From Streptomyces sp. XM4193 (GTDB taxonomy: Bacteria > Actinomycetota > Actinomycetes > Streptomycetales > Streptomycetaceae): a DNA stretch of 64,000 nt. Each line of letters starts with the position of its first letter. Within the stretch, counting starts at the first letter, position 1. The stretch is taken from positions 62,001 through 126,000 of the forward strand of contig NZ_JALLGK010000008.1 in the NCBI RefSeq assembly GCF_023072595.1. Reading direction: 5' to 3'. A model generated the notes under the pieces. It did not search any database. It had not been told where the DNA came from and saw nothing but the letters and a program-made list of their open reading frames with translations. Position numbers and translations under genes: made by a program. This document shows positions 33,790 through 41,842 of the stretch, in pieces.

Positions 33790-34059
33790 CACCCGGCGGC
33801 ACCGGCGTTCCGGGCCGACGTTCCGAGCCCCCGCTCCGGGCCCGCGCCCCTGCGGCGCCGGGTGACACCGGCACGGGTCAAAACCGTGCGCGACCGGCGG
33901 GCCCGGACAGCGGAGCCGTCACCGATACCCGCAGGCTGCGCCGCCGCCGGCGGACGGACCCGGCGGGACGCGTACCCGCGCCTCCGGCGCACGGCCCGCG
34001 CGCGCCCGGCCTCGGCTGCCTAGGGGCGGCCTTCCGCCTCCGGGGGCGGCCTTCTCGGC

Positions 34060-35901
34060 TCAGCCGAGCTTGCTGACGTCGCGGACCGCGCCCTTGTCCG
34101 CGGACAGGGCCATCGCGGCGTACGCCCGCAGCGCCTGCGAGACCTTGCGCTCGCGTGCGACGGGCGCGTACCGGCCGCCCAACTCCTCGCGCCGGGCGGC
34201 GAGTTCGGCGTCCGGGACCTTGAGTTCGATGGTGCGGTTCGGGATGTCGATGGCGATCGGGTCGCCGTCGCGGACCAGCGCGATCACGCCGCCGGCCGCC
34301 GCCTCCGGGGAGACGTGCCCGATCGAGAGTCCGGAGGTGCCGCCGGAGAAGCGTCCGTCGGTGATCAGCGCGCACTTCGCGCCCAGCCCGCGGCCCTTGA
34401 GGAACGCCGTGGGGTAGAGCATCTCCTGCATCCCCGGGCCGCCCTTGGGGCCCTCGTAGCGGACGACCACGACGTCGCCCTCCTTGACGCGCTTCTTCAG
34501 GATCGCGTCGACCGCGTCCTCCTGGGACTCCACGACCACTGCCGGGCCCTCGAAGGTCCAGATCGACTCGTCGACGCCGGCGGTCTTCACCACGCAGCCG
34601 TCGACGGCCAGGTTGCCGCTGAGCACGGCGAGGCCGCCGTCGGCGGAGTAGGCGTGCTCGGCGTCGCGGATGCAGCCGTTCTCGGCGTCGGTGTCCAGGG
34701 TGTCCCAGCGCTCGCTCTGCGAGAAGGCGGTGGCCGAACGCACGCAGCCGGGCGCCGCGTAGAACATCTCCACCGCCTCCGGCGCGGGCGAACCGCCGCG
34801 GATGTCCCACTGCTTGAGCCAGTCCGGGAGCGAGGCCGCGTGCACGGCGTGGACGTCCTCGTGCAGATAGCCGCCGCGGTGCAACTCGCCCAGGATCGCC
34901 GGGATTCCGCCCGCGCGGTGCACGTCCTCCATGTGGTACGCCCCGTTGGGCGCGACCTTGCACACGCAGGGCACCCGGCGCGAGACGGCGTCGATGTCGT
35001 CCATCACGAAGTCGAGCTCGGCCTCCTGCGCGGCGGCCAGCAGGTGGAGCACGGTGTTGGTGGAGCCGCCCATCGCGACGTCCAGCGCCATGGCGTTCTC
35101 GAACGCGGCGCGGGTGGCGATGCTGCGCGGGAGGACGGAGTGGTCGTCCTGCTCGTAGTGGCGCAGCGCGATGTCGACGACGGTGCGGCCCGCGGCCTCG
35201 TACAGCTCCTTGCGGGCGGTGTGGGTGGCGAGCACCGAGCCGTTGCCGGGCAGTCCGAGGCCGAGCACCTCGACGAGGCAGTTCATGGAGTTGGCGGTGA
35301 ACATTCCCGAACAGGAGCCGCAGGTCGGGCAGGCGGCCTCCTCGATGCGCTGGAGGTCCTCGTCGGAGGTGGCGTCGCTGACCGCCTCGGACATGGCATG
35401 CACCAGGTCCAGATTGGAGCGGACGGTGCCGTCGACCAGCGTGGTCTTGCCGGCCTCCATCGGGCCGCCGGAGACGAAGACGGTCGGGATGTTGAGCCGT
35501 AGCGCGGCGTTCAGCATGCCGGGGGTGATCTTGTCGCAGTTGGAGATGCAGATCAGCGCGTCCGCGCAGTGCGCCTCGGTCATGTACTCGACGGAGTCCG
35601 CGATCAGGTCGCGGGAGGGCAGCGAGTAGAGCATCCCGCCGTGGCCCATCGCGATGCCGTCGTCGACCGCGATCGTGTTGAACTCCCGCGGGATGCCGCC
35701 GGCTTCCTTGATCGCCTCGGAGACGATCCGGCCGACCGGCTGGAGGTGTGTGTGGCCCGGCACGAACTCCGTGAAGCTGTTGGCCACGGCGATGATCGGC
35801 TTGCCGAAGTCCTCCCGCGCTACGCCGGCGGCGCGGAGCAGGGCTCGGGCGCCCGCCATGTTGCGGCCGCGGGTGACGGTGTTGGACCTCAGCTCGGGCA
35901 T
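34060..35901 (-). CDS. ilvD: Dihydroxy-acid dehydratase
   Basis: 613 residues of the ILVD/EDD family. The enzyme dehydrates 2,3-dihydroxyisovalerate and 2,3-dihydroxy-3-methylvalerate for valine, isoleucine and pantothenate synthesis. Fe-S cluster cysteines are seen in SNCDKITPGM and CPTCGSCSGMF with C in NSMNCLVE. Mg/catalytic regions GGSTNTVLHLLA, GCVVKTAG, YEGPKGGPGMQEMLYPT and LITDGRFSGGTSGLSIGH are intact. The ATG at 35901 follows GTGGAG. It is monocistronic with a 225-bp upstream region holding triple repeats. Confidence 0.96.
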   Translation of the reverse strand: MPELRSNTVTRGRNMAGARALLRAAGVAREDFGKPIIAVANSFTEFVPGHTHLQPVGRIVSEAIKEAGGIPREFNTIAVDDGIAMGHGGMLYSLPSRDLIADSVEYMTEAHCADALICISNCDKITPGMLNAALRLNIPTVFVSGGPMEAGKTTLVDGTVRSNLDLVHAMSEAVSDATSDEDLQRIEEAACPTCGSCSGMFTANSMNCLVEVLGLGLPGNGSVLATHTARKELYEAAGRTVVDIALRHYEQDDHSVLPRSIATRAAFENAMALDVAMGGSTNTVLHLLAAAQEAELDFVMDDIDAVSRRVPCVCKVAPNGAYHMEDVHRAGGIPAILGELHRGGYLHEDVHAVHAASLPDWLKQWDIRGGSPAPEAVEMFYAAPGCVRSATAFSQSERWDTLDTDAENGCIRDAEHAYSADGGLAVLSGNLAVDGCVVKTAGVDESIWTFEGPAVVVESQEDAVDAILKKRVKEGDVVVVRYEGPKGGPGMQEMLYPTAFLKGRGLGAKCALITDGRFSGGTSGLSIGHVSPEAAAGGVIALVRDGDPIAIDIPNRTIELKVPDAELAARREELGGRYAPVARERKVSQALRAYAAMALSADKGAVRDVSKLG

Positions 35902-36061
35902 GGTGCTCCACTCCCTGGACGGCGTTGTGCGCGTTGCTGCGCGCGGCTTCCGACGCGCCTGTCGGCCCGGTCGTCGCCGCGACGGCAGTCGCGTCGGAGA
36001 CCTACGAGCGTACGCCCGAAGATCCATGATCCGGACACGGCACCCACATCATGAGACACCT

Positions 36062-36090
36062 GGTCGACGTCCGGTCGACAACCGGTCGAC
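36062..36090. promoter_or_regulatory. Three 11-bp-spaced direct repeats upstream of ilvD
   Basis: GGTCGAC occurs at 36062-36068, 36073-36079 and 36084-36090, exactly one helical turn (11 bp) apart. Read towards ilvD the units are GTCGACCnnnn. The periodicity is that of direct-repeat sites for OmpR/PhoP-type regulators (GTTCACCnnnn), with 5 of 7 bases shared with PHO-box units. It lies 160 bp upstream of ilvD and just downstream of the tetR stop. Confidence 0.5.
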
Positions 36091-36128
36091 GAGCGACCGG
36101 AAGTGGGCCGACAGTCGGTCGTCGGGCG

Positions 36129-36812
36129 TCAGAACCGGTCGGTTCCTGCTCCGGACCCGTCAGCGGCGTCGGAGCCCGCCGCGTCCGCCTCCGGCCCCAG
36201 CAGGTGGTGCTGGACGACCGGCGCCAGCCGGCGCACCAGCTCCCGCGGGTCCGCGTCCGCCAGCGGCTCGATCCGTATGACGTAGCGCAACAGCGCCGTG
36301 CCGACCAGCTGCGCGACCGCCAGCTCGACCCGCAGCTCGCGCTCGGCCCGGTCGACCGCCCCGGCGATCCGCGGCAGCAGCAGCCTGGTGACCACCCCGC
36401 GGAAGATCCGGGCCGCGGTGTCGTTGTTCACCGCGGAACGCACCAGTGCGATCAGTGGCTCGCGGGTGTCCGGGTTCTCCCAGACACCCAGGAAGAAGCC
36501 GGTGACCTGCTCGCCCAGCTCCTCCGGCGGTACGGCGCGCAGCCGGCCGAGCCGTTGGCGCAAGGGCGCCAGCGCGGTCTCCACCGCGGCCTCGAAGACC
36601 CGTTCCTTGGTGCCGAAATAGTGGTGGACCAGCGCCGGGTCGACCTCCGCGCCGCGGGCGATCGCCCGTACCGAGGCCTTGTCGTAGCCGCGGTCGGCGA
36701 ACTCGGTGCGCGCCGAGCGCAGGATGCGCGACCTGCGGTCCGCCCCCACCGAGTCCTCGGCGCGCGGACGTCCCCGGCGGCGCGGGCCCTCCGCGCCCGT
36801 GCGGTCGCTCAC
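36129..36812 (-). CDS. TetR-family regulator
   Basis: 227 residues. Basic N-terminal arm (RRRGRPRAEDSV), HTH 28-70 (ILRSARTEFADRGYDKASVRAI, AEVDPALVHHYFGTKERVFEAAV), then a C-terminal domain of the TetR_C type with NNDTAARIFRGVVTRLLLPRIAG. GTG at 36812 overlaps the isomerase stop by 4 bp (GTGA), so both are translated from one leaderless message. It may regulate this operon or the nearby ilvD; no clear palindromic operator is visible. Confidence 0.9.
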   Translation of the reverse strand: MSDRTGAEGPRRRGRPRAEDSVGADRRSRILRSARTEFADRGYDKASVRAIARGAEVDPALVHHYFGTKERVFEAAVETALAPLRQRLGRLRAVPPEELGEQVTGFFLGVWENPDTREPLIALVRSAVNNDTAARIFRGVVTRLLLPRIAGAVDRAERELRVELAVAQLVGTALLRYVIRIEPLADADPRELVRRLAPVVQHHLLGPEADAAGSDAADGSGAGTDRF

Positions 36813-37636
36813 GAGTCCAGCCCGGGCGAGGAGAGGTGGAGCCGGGTGAAGGCGAGCGCCTCGGCGAGGTCGGCCTCGCGCTCGGCGGAGGTCATCGCCC
36901 TGCGGGTGTTGACCTCGACCACGACGTGGCCGTCGAAGCCGCCCGCGGCCAGCCTGGCGAGCACCTCGGCGCAGGGCTGCTTCCCGCGGCCCGGCACCAG
37001 GTGCTCGTCCTTCGCCGAGCCGTTGCCGTCGGCGATGTGGAGGTGGCCGAGCCGGTCGCCCATGGCCTCCACCATCGCGAGGGTGTCGCTGCGCGAGGTC
37101 GCGGTGTGCGACAGGTCCAGGGTGAAGTGGCGGTAGTCGTCGGTGGTCGGGTCCCAGTCGGGCGCGTACGCCTGGAGCTCGCGGTCCCGGTAGCGCCACG
37201 GGTACATGTTCTCCACCGCGAACCTGACGTCCGTCTCCCCCGCCATGCGCCAGATCCCGGCCACGAACTCCCGCGCGTAGGAACGCTGCCAGCGGAACGG
37301 CGGGTGGACCACCACCGTCGAGGCGCCGAGCGTCTCGGCCGCGCTGCGGGCGCGCTTGAGCTTCGTCCACGGGTCGGTCGACCAGACCCGCTGGGTGATC
37401 AGGAGGCAGGGCGCGTGCACCGCGAGCACGGGCACGCCGTGCTGGTCGGAGAGCCGCCGGAGCGCGTCGACGTCCTGGCTGACCGGATCGGTCCACACCA
37501 TGACCTCGACCCCGTCGTACCCCAGACGCGCGGCGATCTCGAAGGCCGCCGAGGTCGACTCGGGGTACACCGACGCCGTGGACAGGGCGACCTTCGGCTC
37601 CGGGGCCCGTGCCGCACCTGTGAAGTCCTCTGCCAC
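36809..37636 (-). CDS. Sugar phosphate isomerase/epimerase-like TIM barrel
   Basis: 275 residues of the xylose isomerase-like/AP endonuclease-2 superfamily: ASVYPESTSAAFEIAARLGYDGVEVMVW, HAPCLL, VHPPFRW, FAVENMYPW, TLDLSHTATS, GHLHIADGNG, HVVVEVNTRR. The Glu, Asp, His and Glu metal ligands are at normal places (ENM, DLSH, HIAD, EVN). Substrate unknown. TAGGCT is 6 nt before the GTG, a leaderless start. First gene of an operon with the TetR regulator. Confidence 0.88.
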   Translation of the reverse strand: MAEDFTGAARAPEPKVALSTASVYPESTSAAFEIAARLGYDGVEVMVWTDPVSQDVDALRRLSDQHGVPVLAVHAPCLLITQRVWSTDPWTKLKRARSAAETLGASTVVVHPPFRWQRSYAREFVAGIWRMAGETDVRFAVENMYPWRYRDRELQAYAPDWDPTTDDYRHFTLDLSHTATSRSDTLAMVEAMGDRLGHLHIADGNGSAKDEHLVPGRGKQPCAEVLARLAAGGFDGHVVVEVNTRRAMTSAEREADLAEALAFTRLHLSSPGLDS

Positions 37637-37834
37637 CCGCTCAGCCTACGGCGAAGCGGGCCCCGGTCCGTACCTGGGTCGCGCGCCGCCGCGCCCCGCG
37701 CCGGAACGCCACGGGCTCGTGCCGACGGACGGGCGTACCTCCGGACGGGCCCACCGCCGGCGTCCCGGCCCGGCACCCGAGACGCCGACGCGCCCGGTCA
37801 CCGGCTGTGCGCACCGCCGGGCGGCCGGTCGCGG

Positions 37835-38767
37835 TCAGCCGTTGCGCAGCCGGTCCAGTCGGCGCAGGATCACGCCCTCGCGCAGCGCCCACGGGCACAC
37901 CTCCAGCATCTCGACGCCGAACAGGTCCATCGCGCCCTCGGCCACCAGCGCGCCGGCCAGCAACTGCCGCGCCCGGCCCTCGGAGACGCCCGGCAGCTCC
38001 GCCCGCTCGGCGGCCGTCATTCCGGCCAGCCGCGGCACCCACTCCTCCAGCGTCTTGCGGTCCAGATCCCGCTGGACGTACAGGCCCTCGGCGGAGCGGG
38101 CCGCGCCGCCGAGCCGGGCGAGCTGTTTGAAGGTCTTGGACGTCGCCACCACGTGGTCCGGCGCCCCCAGACGGCTGAACTCCCCGACCACCCGCGCGAT
38201 CTCGGCCCGCACGTGCCGCCGCAGGGCGCGCACGTCGTCCTGGTCGGGCGGGTCGCCCGGCAGCCAGCCGCCGGTCAGCCGCCCCGCGCCCAGCGGCAGC
38301 GACACGGCCGCGTCCGGCTCCTCGTCCAGGCCGTACGCGATCTCCAGCGAACCGCCGCCGATGTCGAGCACCAGCAGCCGGCCGGCGGACCAGCCGAACC
38401 AGCGGCGCGCCGCCAGGAACGTCAGCCGCGCCTCGTCCGGCCCGGAGAGCACCCGCAGCTGCACCCCGGTGTCGGCGGCGACCCGCTCCAGCACACGGTC
38501 GGCGTTGCTGGCCTCGCGGACGGCGGAGGTGGCGAACGGCAGTACGTCCTCGACCCCCTTGTCCTCGGCGACCTCCAGCGCTTCCTTGACCGTGTTCGCC
38601 AGCCGGTCGACGCCCTCGGGACTGATCGCACCGCCCTCGTCGAGGAGTTCGGCCAGGCGCAGCTCCGCCTTGTGGGAGTAGGCGGGCAGGGGGCGTGCGC
38701 CGGGGTGCGCGTCCACCACCAAAAGGTGAACGGTGTTGGAACCCACGTCGAGGACACCAAGTCTCAT
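37835..38767 (-). CDS. Ppx/GppA phosphatase-family protein
   Basis: 310 residues with the ASKHA fold. Phosphate-1 loop MRLGVLDVGSNTVHLLVVDA, then FATSAVREASNA and the phosphate-2 loop LLVLDIGGGSLEIAYG. It hydrolyses polyphosphate ends or the 5' phosphate of pppGpp; short (about 310 aa) actinobacterial members are exopolyphosphatases. It lacks the extra C-terminal HD domain of E. coli PPX. TAGCGT lies 8 nt before the ATG, so leaderless; a divergent gene starts 60 bp away. Functionally opposite to the ppk product 21 kb away. Confidence 0.9.
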   Translation of the reverse strand: MRLGVLDVGSNTVHLLVVDAHPGARPLPAYSHKAELRLAELLDEGGAISPEGVDRLANTVKEALEVAEDKGVEDVLPFATSAVREASNADRVLERVAADTGVQLRVLSGPDEARLTFLAARRWFGWSAGRLLVLDIGGGSLEIAYGLDEEPDAAVSLPLGAGRLTGGWLPGDPPDQDDVRALRRHVRAEIARVVGEFSRLGAPDHVVATSKTFKQLARLGGAARSAEGLYVQRDLDRKTLEEWVPRLAGMTAAERAELPGVSEGRARQLLAGALVAEGAMDLFGVEMLEVCPWALREGVILRRLDRLRNG

Positions 38768-38827
38768 GGGACAGCACGCTAACGCGGTCGGCGCGTCGCG
38801 GGGGCCGTCCCCCGTACTCTGGGGCAC

Positions 38828-39658
38828 GTGGGCAAGACGAAACACTCGAAGCCGGGAGAAATCCGCAACCTCGGTGGTAAGAAACAGCGGCGCCGCGGCG
38901 AGGAAGTGGACCTCGACCACGCACGGGCGTGGGTGGAGTTCCCCGATCCCGCCGACGACGAGCAGGTCTTCCGCTGCGACCTCACGTGGCTGACGTCCCG
39001 CTGGTCGTGCATCTTCGGCCAGGGCTGCCAGGGCATCCAGGCCGGCCGTGCCGCGGACGGCTGCTGCACACTGGGCGCGCACTTCTCCGACGAGGACGAC
39101 GAACGCCGGGTGGCCGCGCACGCCGCGCGACTCACCCCCGAACAGTGGCAGTTCCACGCCGAGGGCAACGAGACCGGCTGGGTCGAGACCGACGACGAGG
39201 GCGAGCGCAAGACCCGCCGCTGGGAGGGCGCCTGCATCTTCAACAACCGCGCCGGCTTCCCCGGCGGCGCGGGATGCGCCCTGCACCTCCAGGCGCTCCA
39301 GGCCGGCCGCGAACCGCTGGAGACCAAACCGGACGTCTGCTGGCAGCTCCCGGTCCGGCGCACCTTCGAATGGGTCGAACTCCCTGACGGCGAGCAGAAG
39401 TTGTACGTCTCCATCGGCGAGTACGACCGCCGCGGCTGGGGCTCGGGCGGACACGACCTGCACTGGTGGTGCACCGGCGCGACCAGCGCGCACGGCGCCG
39501 GCGACCCGGTCTACGTCTCCTACCGCCCCGAGCTGATCGAGCTGATGGGCAAGGACGGCTACGACAGGCTCACCGAGCTCTGCGAGCAGCGACTGGCCGC
39601 CGCCCTCCCGCTGGTGGCCGCGCACCCCGCCGACCCGGCCCCGAGCCGAACCGACTGA
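38828..39658 (+). CDS. Cys-rich conserved protein of unknown function
   Basis: 276 residues, no signal or TM segment. Basic start GKTKHSKPGEIRNLGGKKQ. About eight Cys: FRCDLTWLTSRWSCIFGQGC, then DGCCTLGAHF, EGACIFNNRAGFPGGAGCALH, DVCWQLPV, HWWCTGA, ELCEQRL. The early cluster (C-x11-C-x5-C, then CC) suggests a bound zinc or Fe-S centre. Many Trp. The pattern recalls DUF3109/YkgJ-like cysteine-cluster proteins, but I cannot assign it. GTG with TACTCT 7 nt upstream (leaderless). Divergent from the Ppx/GppA gene. Confidence 0.8.
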   Translation: MGKTKHSKPGEIRNLGGKKQRRRGEEVDLDHARAWVEFPDPADDEQVFRCDLTWLTSRWSCIFGQGCQGIQAGRAADGCCTLGAHFSDEDDERRVAAHAARLTPEQWQFHAEGNETGWVETDDEGERKTRRWEGACIFNNRAGFPGGAGCALHLQALQAGREPLETKPDVCWQLPVRRTFEWVELPDGEQKLYVSIGEYDRRGWGSGGHDLHWWCTGATSAHGAGDPVYVSYRPELIELMGKDGYDRLTELCEQRLAAALPLVAAHPADPAPSRTD

Positions 39659-39706
39659 CCACCGCGGCAACCCCGGCCCGACCCGCGCCCACCGGCGCAG
39701 GCCGGG

Positions 39707-39841
39707 CCGGTTCGGTTCGCGCCCACGTCGGGCCGGTCCGGTTCACGCCCACAGCGGCCAACTTCGGTGCCGGCGCGGCCGGTTGCCACCGATCGGTGGC
39801 AACCGGCGTACGAGCCGGTCCGGTTCGCGCCCAGGTCGGCC
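39707..39841. repeat. Three dispersed 27-28-bp repeats
   Basis: Copies at 39707-39734, 39733-39759 and 39815-39841 share the core CCGGTYCGGTTCRCGCCCA and end in CGGCC/CGGGCC. Two are adjacent, the third lies just beyond the palindrome. Confidence 0.65.
39778..39807. promoter_or_regulatory. Perfect 30-bp palindrome
   Basis: GCCGGTTGCCACCGA (39778-39792) is followed at once by its exact reverse complement TCGGTGGCAACCGGC (39793-39807). As it lies between convergent genes it might act as a bidirectional terminator, but the lack of a loop favours an operator or a structured cruciform site. Confidence 0.55.
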
Positions 39842-39986
39842 AACTCCCGCACCTGCGCGCCCGGTTCACAGCGCCCCGCGGGCAACTGCCGTACGCCAGC
39901 ACCCCGTTCGCCGCCGTCCGCGTTCACGACGCGGCTCTGCGACGCGGCACGGGCGCGTCGCGCGGCACGGGCGGCGCCGAGCGGGC

Positions 39987-41630
39987 TCAGGCGGAGGGGA
40001 CCGGTTCGGAGGGTTCGGGGTCCGGGGCGGGCTCGGAGGGCTCCGGCTCGGACGGTTCGGGGGCGGGCTCGCGGCCCTGGCCCTGGATGGTGATGACGGT
40101 GCCCGAGGGGGCGAAGTGCACCCGCGCCGTCCACGGACCCTCCGGCTCCCAGCGGCGCACGTCGACCCGCACCGTGTACGACTCGCCCGGCGACAGCTGG
40201 CCCGAGAGCTTGCTGACCCGCAGCCATCTGGCGTCGGTGGCCGCGGACCAGTCGAGCTTGGAACCGCCGGTGTTGGTCAGCGTGATCAGCGTGACGTCGC
40301 CCGCGGGCCTGGCCTGGACGGAGAGCCGGCCCGGCGATTCGCTGGGGCTCTCGTCGGGGCTCTCCGAGCCCTCGTCCGGGGAGCTGTCGGGGTCGTCCGA
40401 GCCGCCGGGCAGCTTGGTGCTCCCGCCCGGCTTGCCGTCGTCCTCCTCGCCGTCCCGGTCGTCCCCGGTACGGCCGTTGGGGCTCTTGCGGTCGCCGGGC
40501 GCACGGTCGGCGTTGCCCGCGTTCTCGTACGGGTAGCTCTCCTCCGCCGCCGGGTCGTCGGCGTCGCTGGTCGCCACCGAGCTGCCGTCCCGGCCCTCGC
40601 CGACCAGCGGCGCGCCGCGGTACGCCGCCCACAGCGCCAGCACGGGCGCCGCCACCACCGCGGCGGCCACCGTCGTCGTCACCGCCCGGGCGCGCAGCTT
40701 GCCCATCCGCGCGGTGCGCTCCTTCGCCTCCGCCGGGAAGCCGTGCCGGTCGAACCGCGGCGCGGGCTGCGCGCGCGCCCGGAGCGCGGCCACCAGCGCC
40801 GCGTGCACCACCGGACGGGACGCCTTCAGCACCGCCAGCTGCCGGGAGCGGCCCGGCGCCGTACCGGGCCACGGCTCGCCCGCCATGTGCTTCTCGGCGG
40901 CGAGCCGGCACTCGCCGCACTCGTCGACGTGCCGCACCAGTTCGCGGCGGAGCGCGGCGCTGAGCACCACCTCGGTGTCGCCGCCCAGCCTGCTGACCGT
41001 TCCGCAGCCGCCGCTGTTCACGACGGACAGCGCGGCGCGGGTCCGCTCCACCTCGCAGGCCGCGCCGGACAGCAGCATCCGGGTCGCGGCGGACTCCATG
41101 GAGAGCACCAACGCGACCTCGTCGACCGGGAGTTGGTGGCGCACCGCGAGCTCCAGGGCCTCGCGCTGCTCCGGCGTAGTACCCGCCGCCTCGGGCCAGC
41201 CGAGAGCGGCGAGCTCCTGGCGGCGCCGGGTGGCGAGCGGACCGTCGAGCTTGATGGGCTCCCGGGGGCGGGCGGCCTCGCGCAGGGTGGCCAGGCGCCG
41301 CAGACAGGCCCAGCGGGCGAGGGCGTACAGCCAGGGCCGCTGGTGCGCGGGGTCCTGCGGCGCACGGTCGCGCTCCCGCTGCCGTTCGGCGACGGAGAGC
41401 GCGAGACCGAGCGCGGAGACGGCCTCGTCGTGCTCGCACATGATCGACAGGCAGTAGGTGAACAGTCCGTCGAGGTACGGGTCGTCGCCCGCGCCGTGGA
41501 CGTCCTGGACGGCGGCAGCGGCGCCGGAGAGGGCCGCGGGGGCCGGCCCGTTCCCGGGGTGCCGCGAGCCACGGCGCGCTTGGCGTGCGCCGGTGGAGTT
41601 CGTGGGGTGTTCGCGCCTGCTGCTCATCAC
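39987..41630 (-). CDS. Sigma-like / zinc anti-sigma / membrane / BACON-domain fusion
   Basis: 547 residues. Residues about 45-200 resemble an ECF sigma factor-like helical region (DGLFTYCLSIMCEHDEAVSALG, RPWLYALARWACLRRL, LELAVRHQLPVDEVALVL). Residues 230-245 hold HVDECGEC, the H-x3-C-x2-C zinc anti-sigma motif. A basic patch precedes one TM helix at about 316-338. Outside follows an acidic, Ser/Asp/Pro-rich linker (about 345-420), then a BACON-like beta domain (about 422-515, DVTLITLTNTGGSKLDWSA) and a PEPSEP-rich tail. TAGCGT is 6 nt before the GTG at 41630; an ATG directly follows. Signalling role is inferred. Confidence 0.78.
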   Translation of the reverse strand: MMSSRREHPTNSTGARQARRGSRHPGNGPAPAALSGAAAAVQDVHGAGDDPYLDGLFTYCLSIMCEHDEAVSALGLALSVAERQRERDRAPQDPAHQRPWLYALARWACLRRLATLREAARPREPIKLDGPLATRRRQELAALGWPEAAGTTPEQREALELAVRHQLPVDEVALVLSMESAATRMLLSGAACEVERTRAALSVVNSGGCGTVSRLGGDTEVVLSAALRRELVRHVDECGECRLAAEKHMAGEPWPGTAPGRSRQLAVLKASRPVVHAALVAALRARAQPAPRFDRHGFPAEAKERTARMGKLRARAVTTTVAAAVVAAPVLALWAAYRGAPLVGEGRDGSSVATSDADDPAAEESYPYENAGNADRAPGDRKSPNGRTGDDRDGEEDDGKPGGSTKLPGGSDDPDSSPDEGSESPDESPSESPGRLSVQARPAGDVTLITLTNTGGSKLDWSAATDARWLRVSKLSGQLSPGESYTVRVDVRRWEPEGPWTARVHFAPSGTVITIQGQGREPAPEPSEPEPSEPAPDPEPSEPVPSA

Positions 41631-41842
41631 CCCGCGACGCTAGGCGGCGCGAGGGGGCGGACCGGGATCGGTGGCGAAGGTTTAACCCTAATGAGTGACG
41701 ATCTCACTCGAAAGGGGACAGCTCCGACCAGCCGAAACCCTCCGCCCCGACACCTCGCCCGGCCGCGCGCCCCACTCGTGGGCCCGGCCCCGGCGCACCG
41801 GAGGAGTCCGCGCTGTCGGTGGGCACGGCTACGGTGATCGAC

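Larger units (their letters stand above)
39659..39986. other. Convergent intergenic region with repeats
   Basis: About 330 bp between two converging genes. It holds three 27-28-bp repeats and a 30-bp perfect palindrome, described separately, and no gene. Confidence 0.6.
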
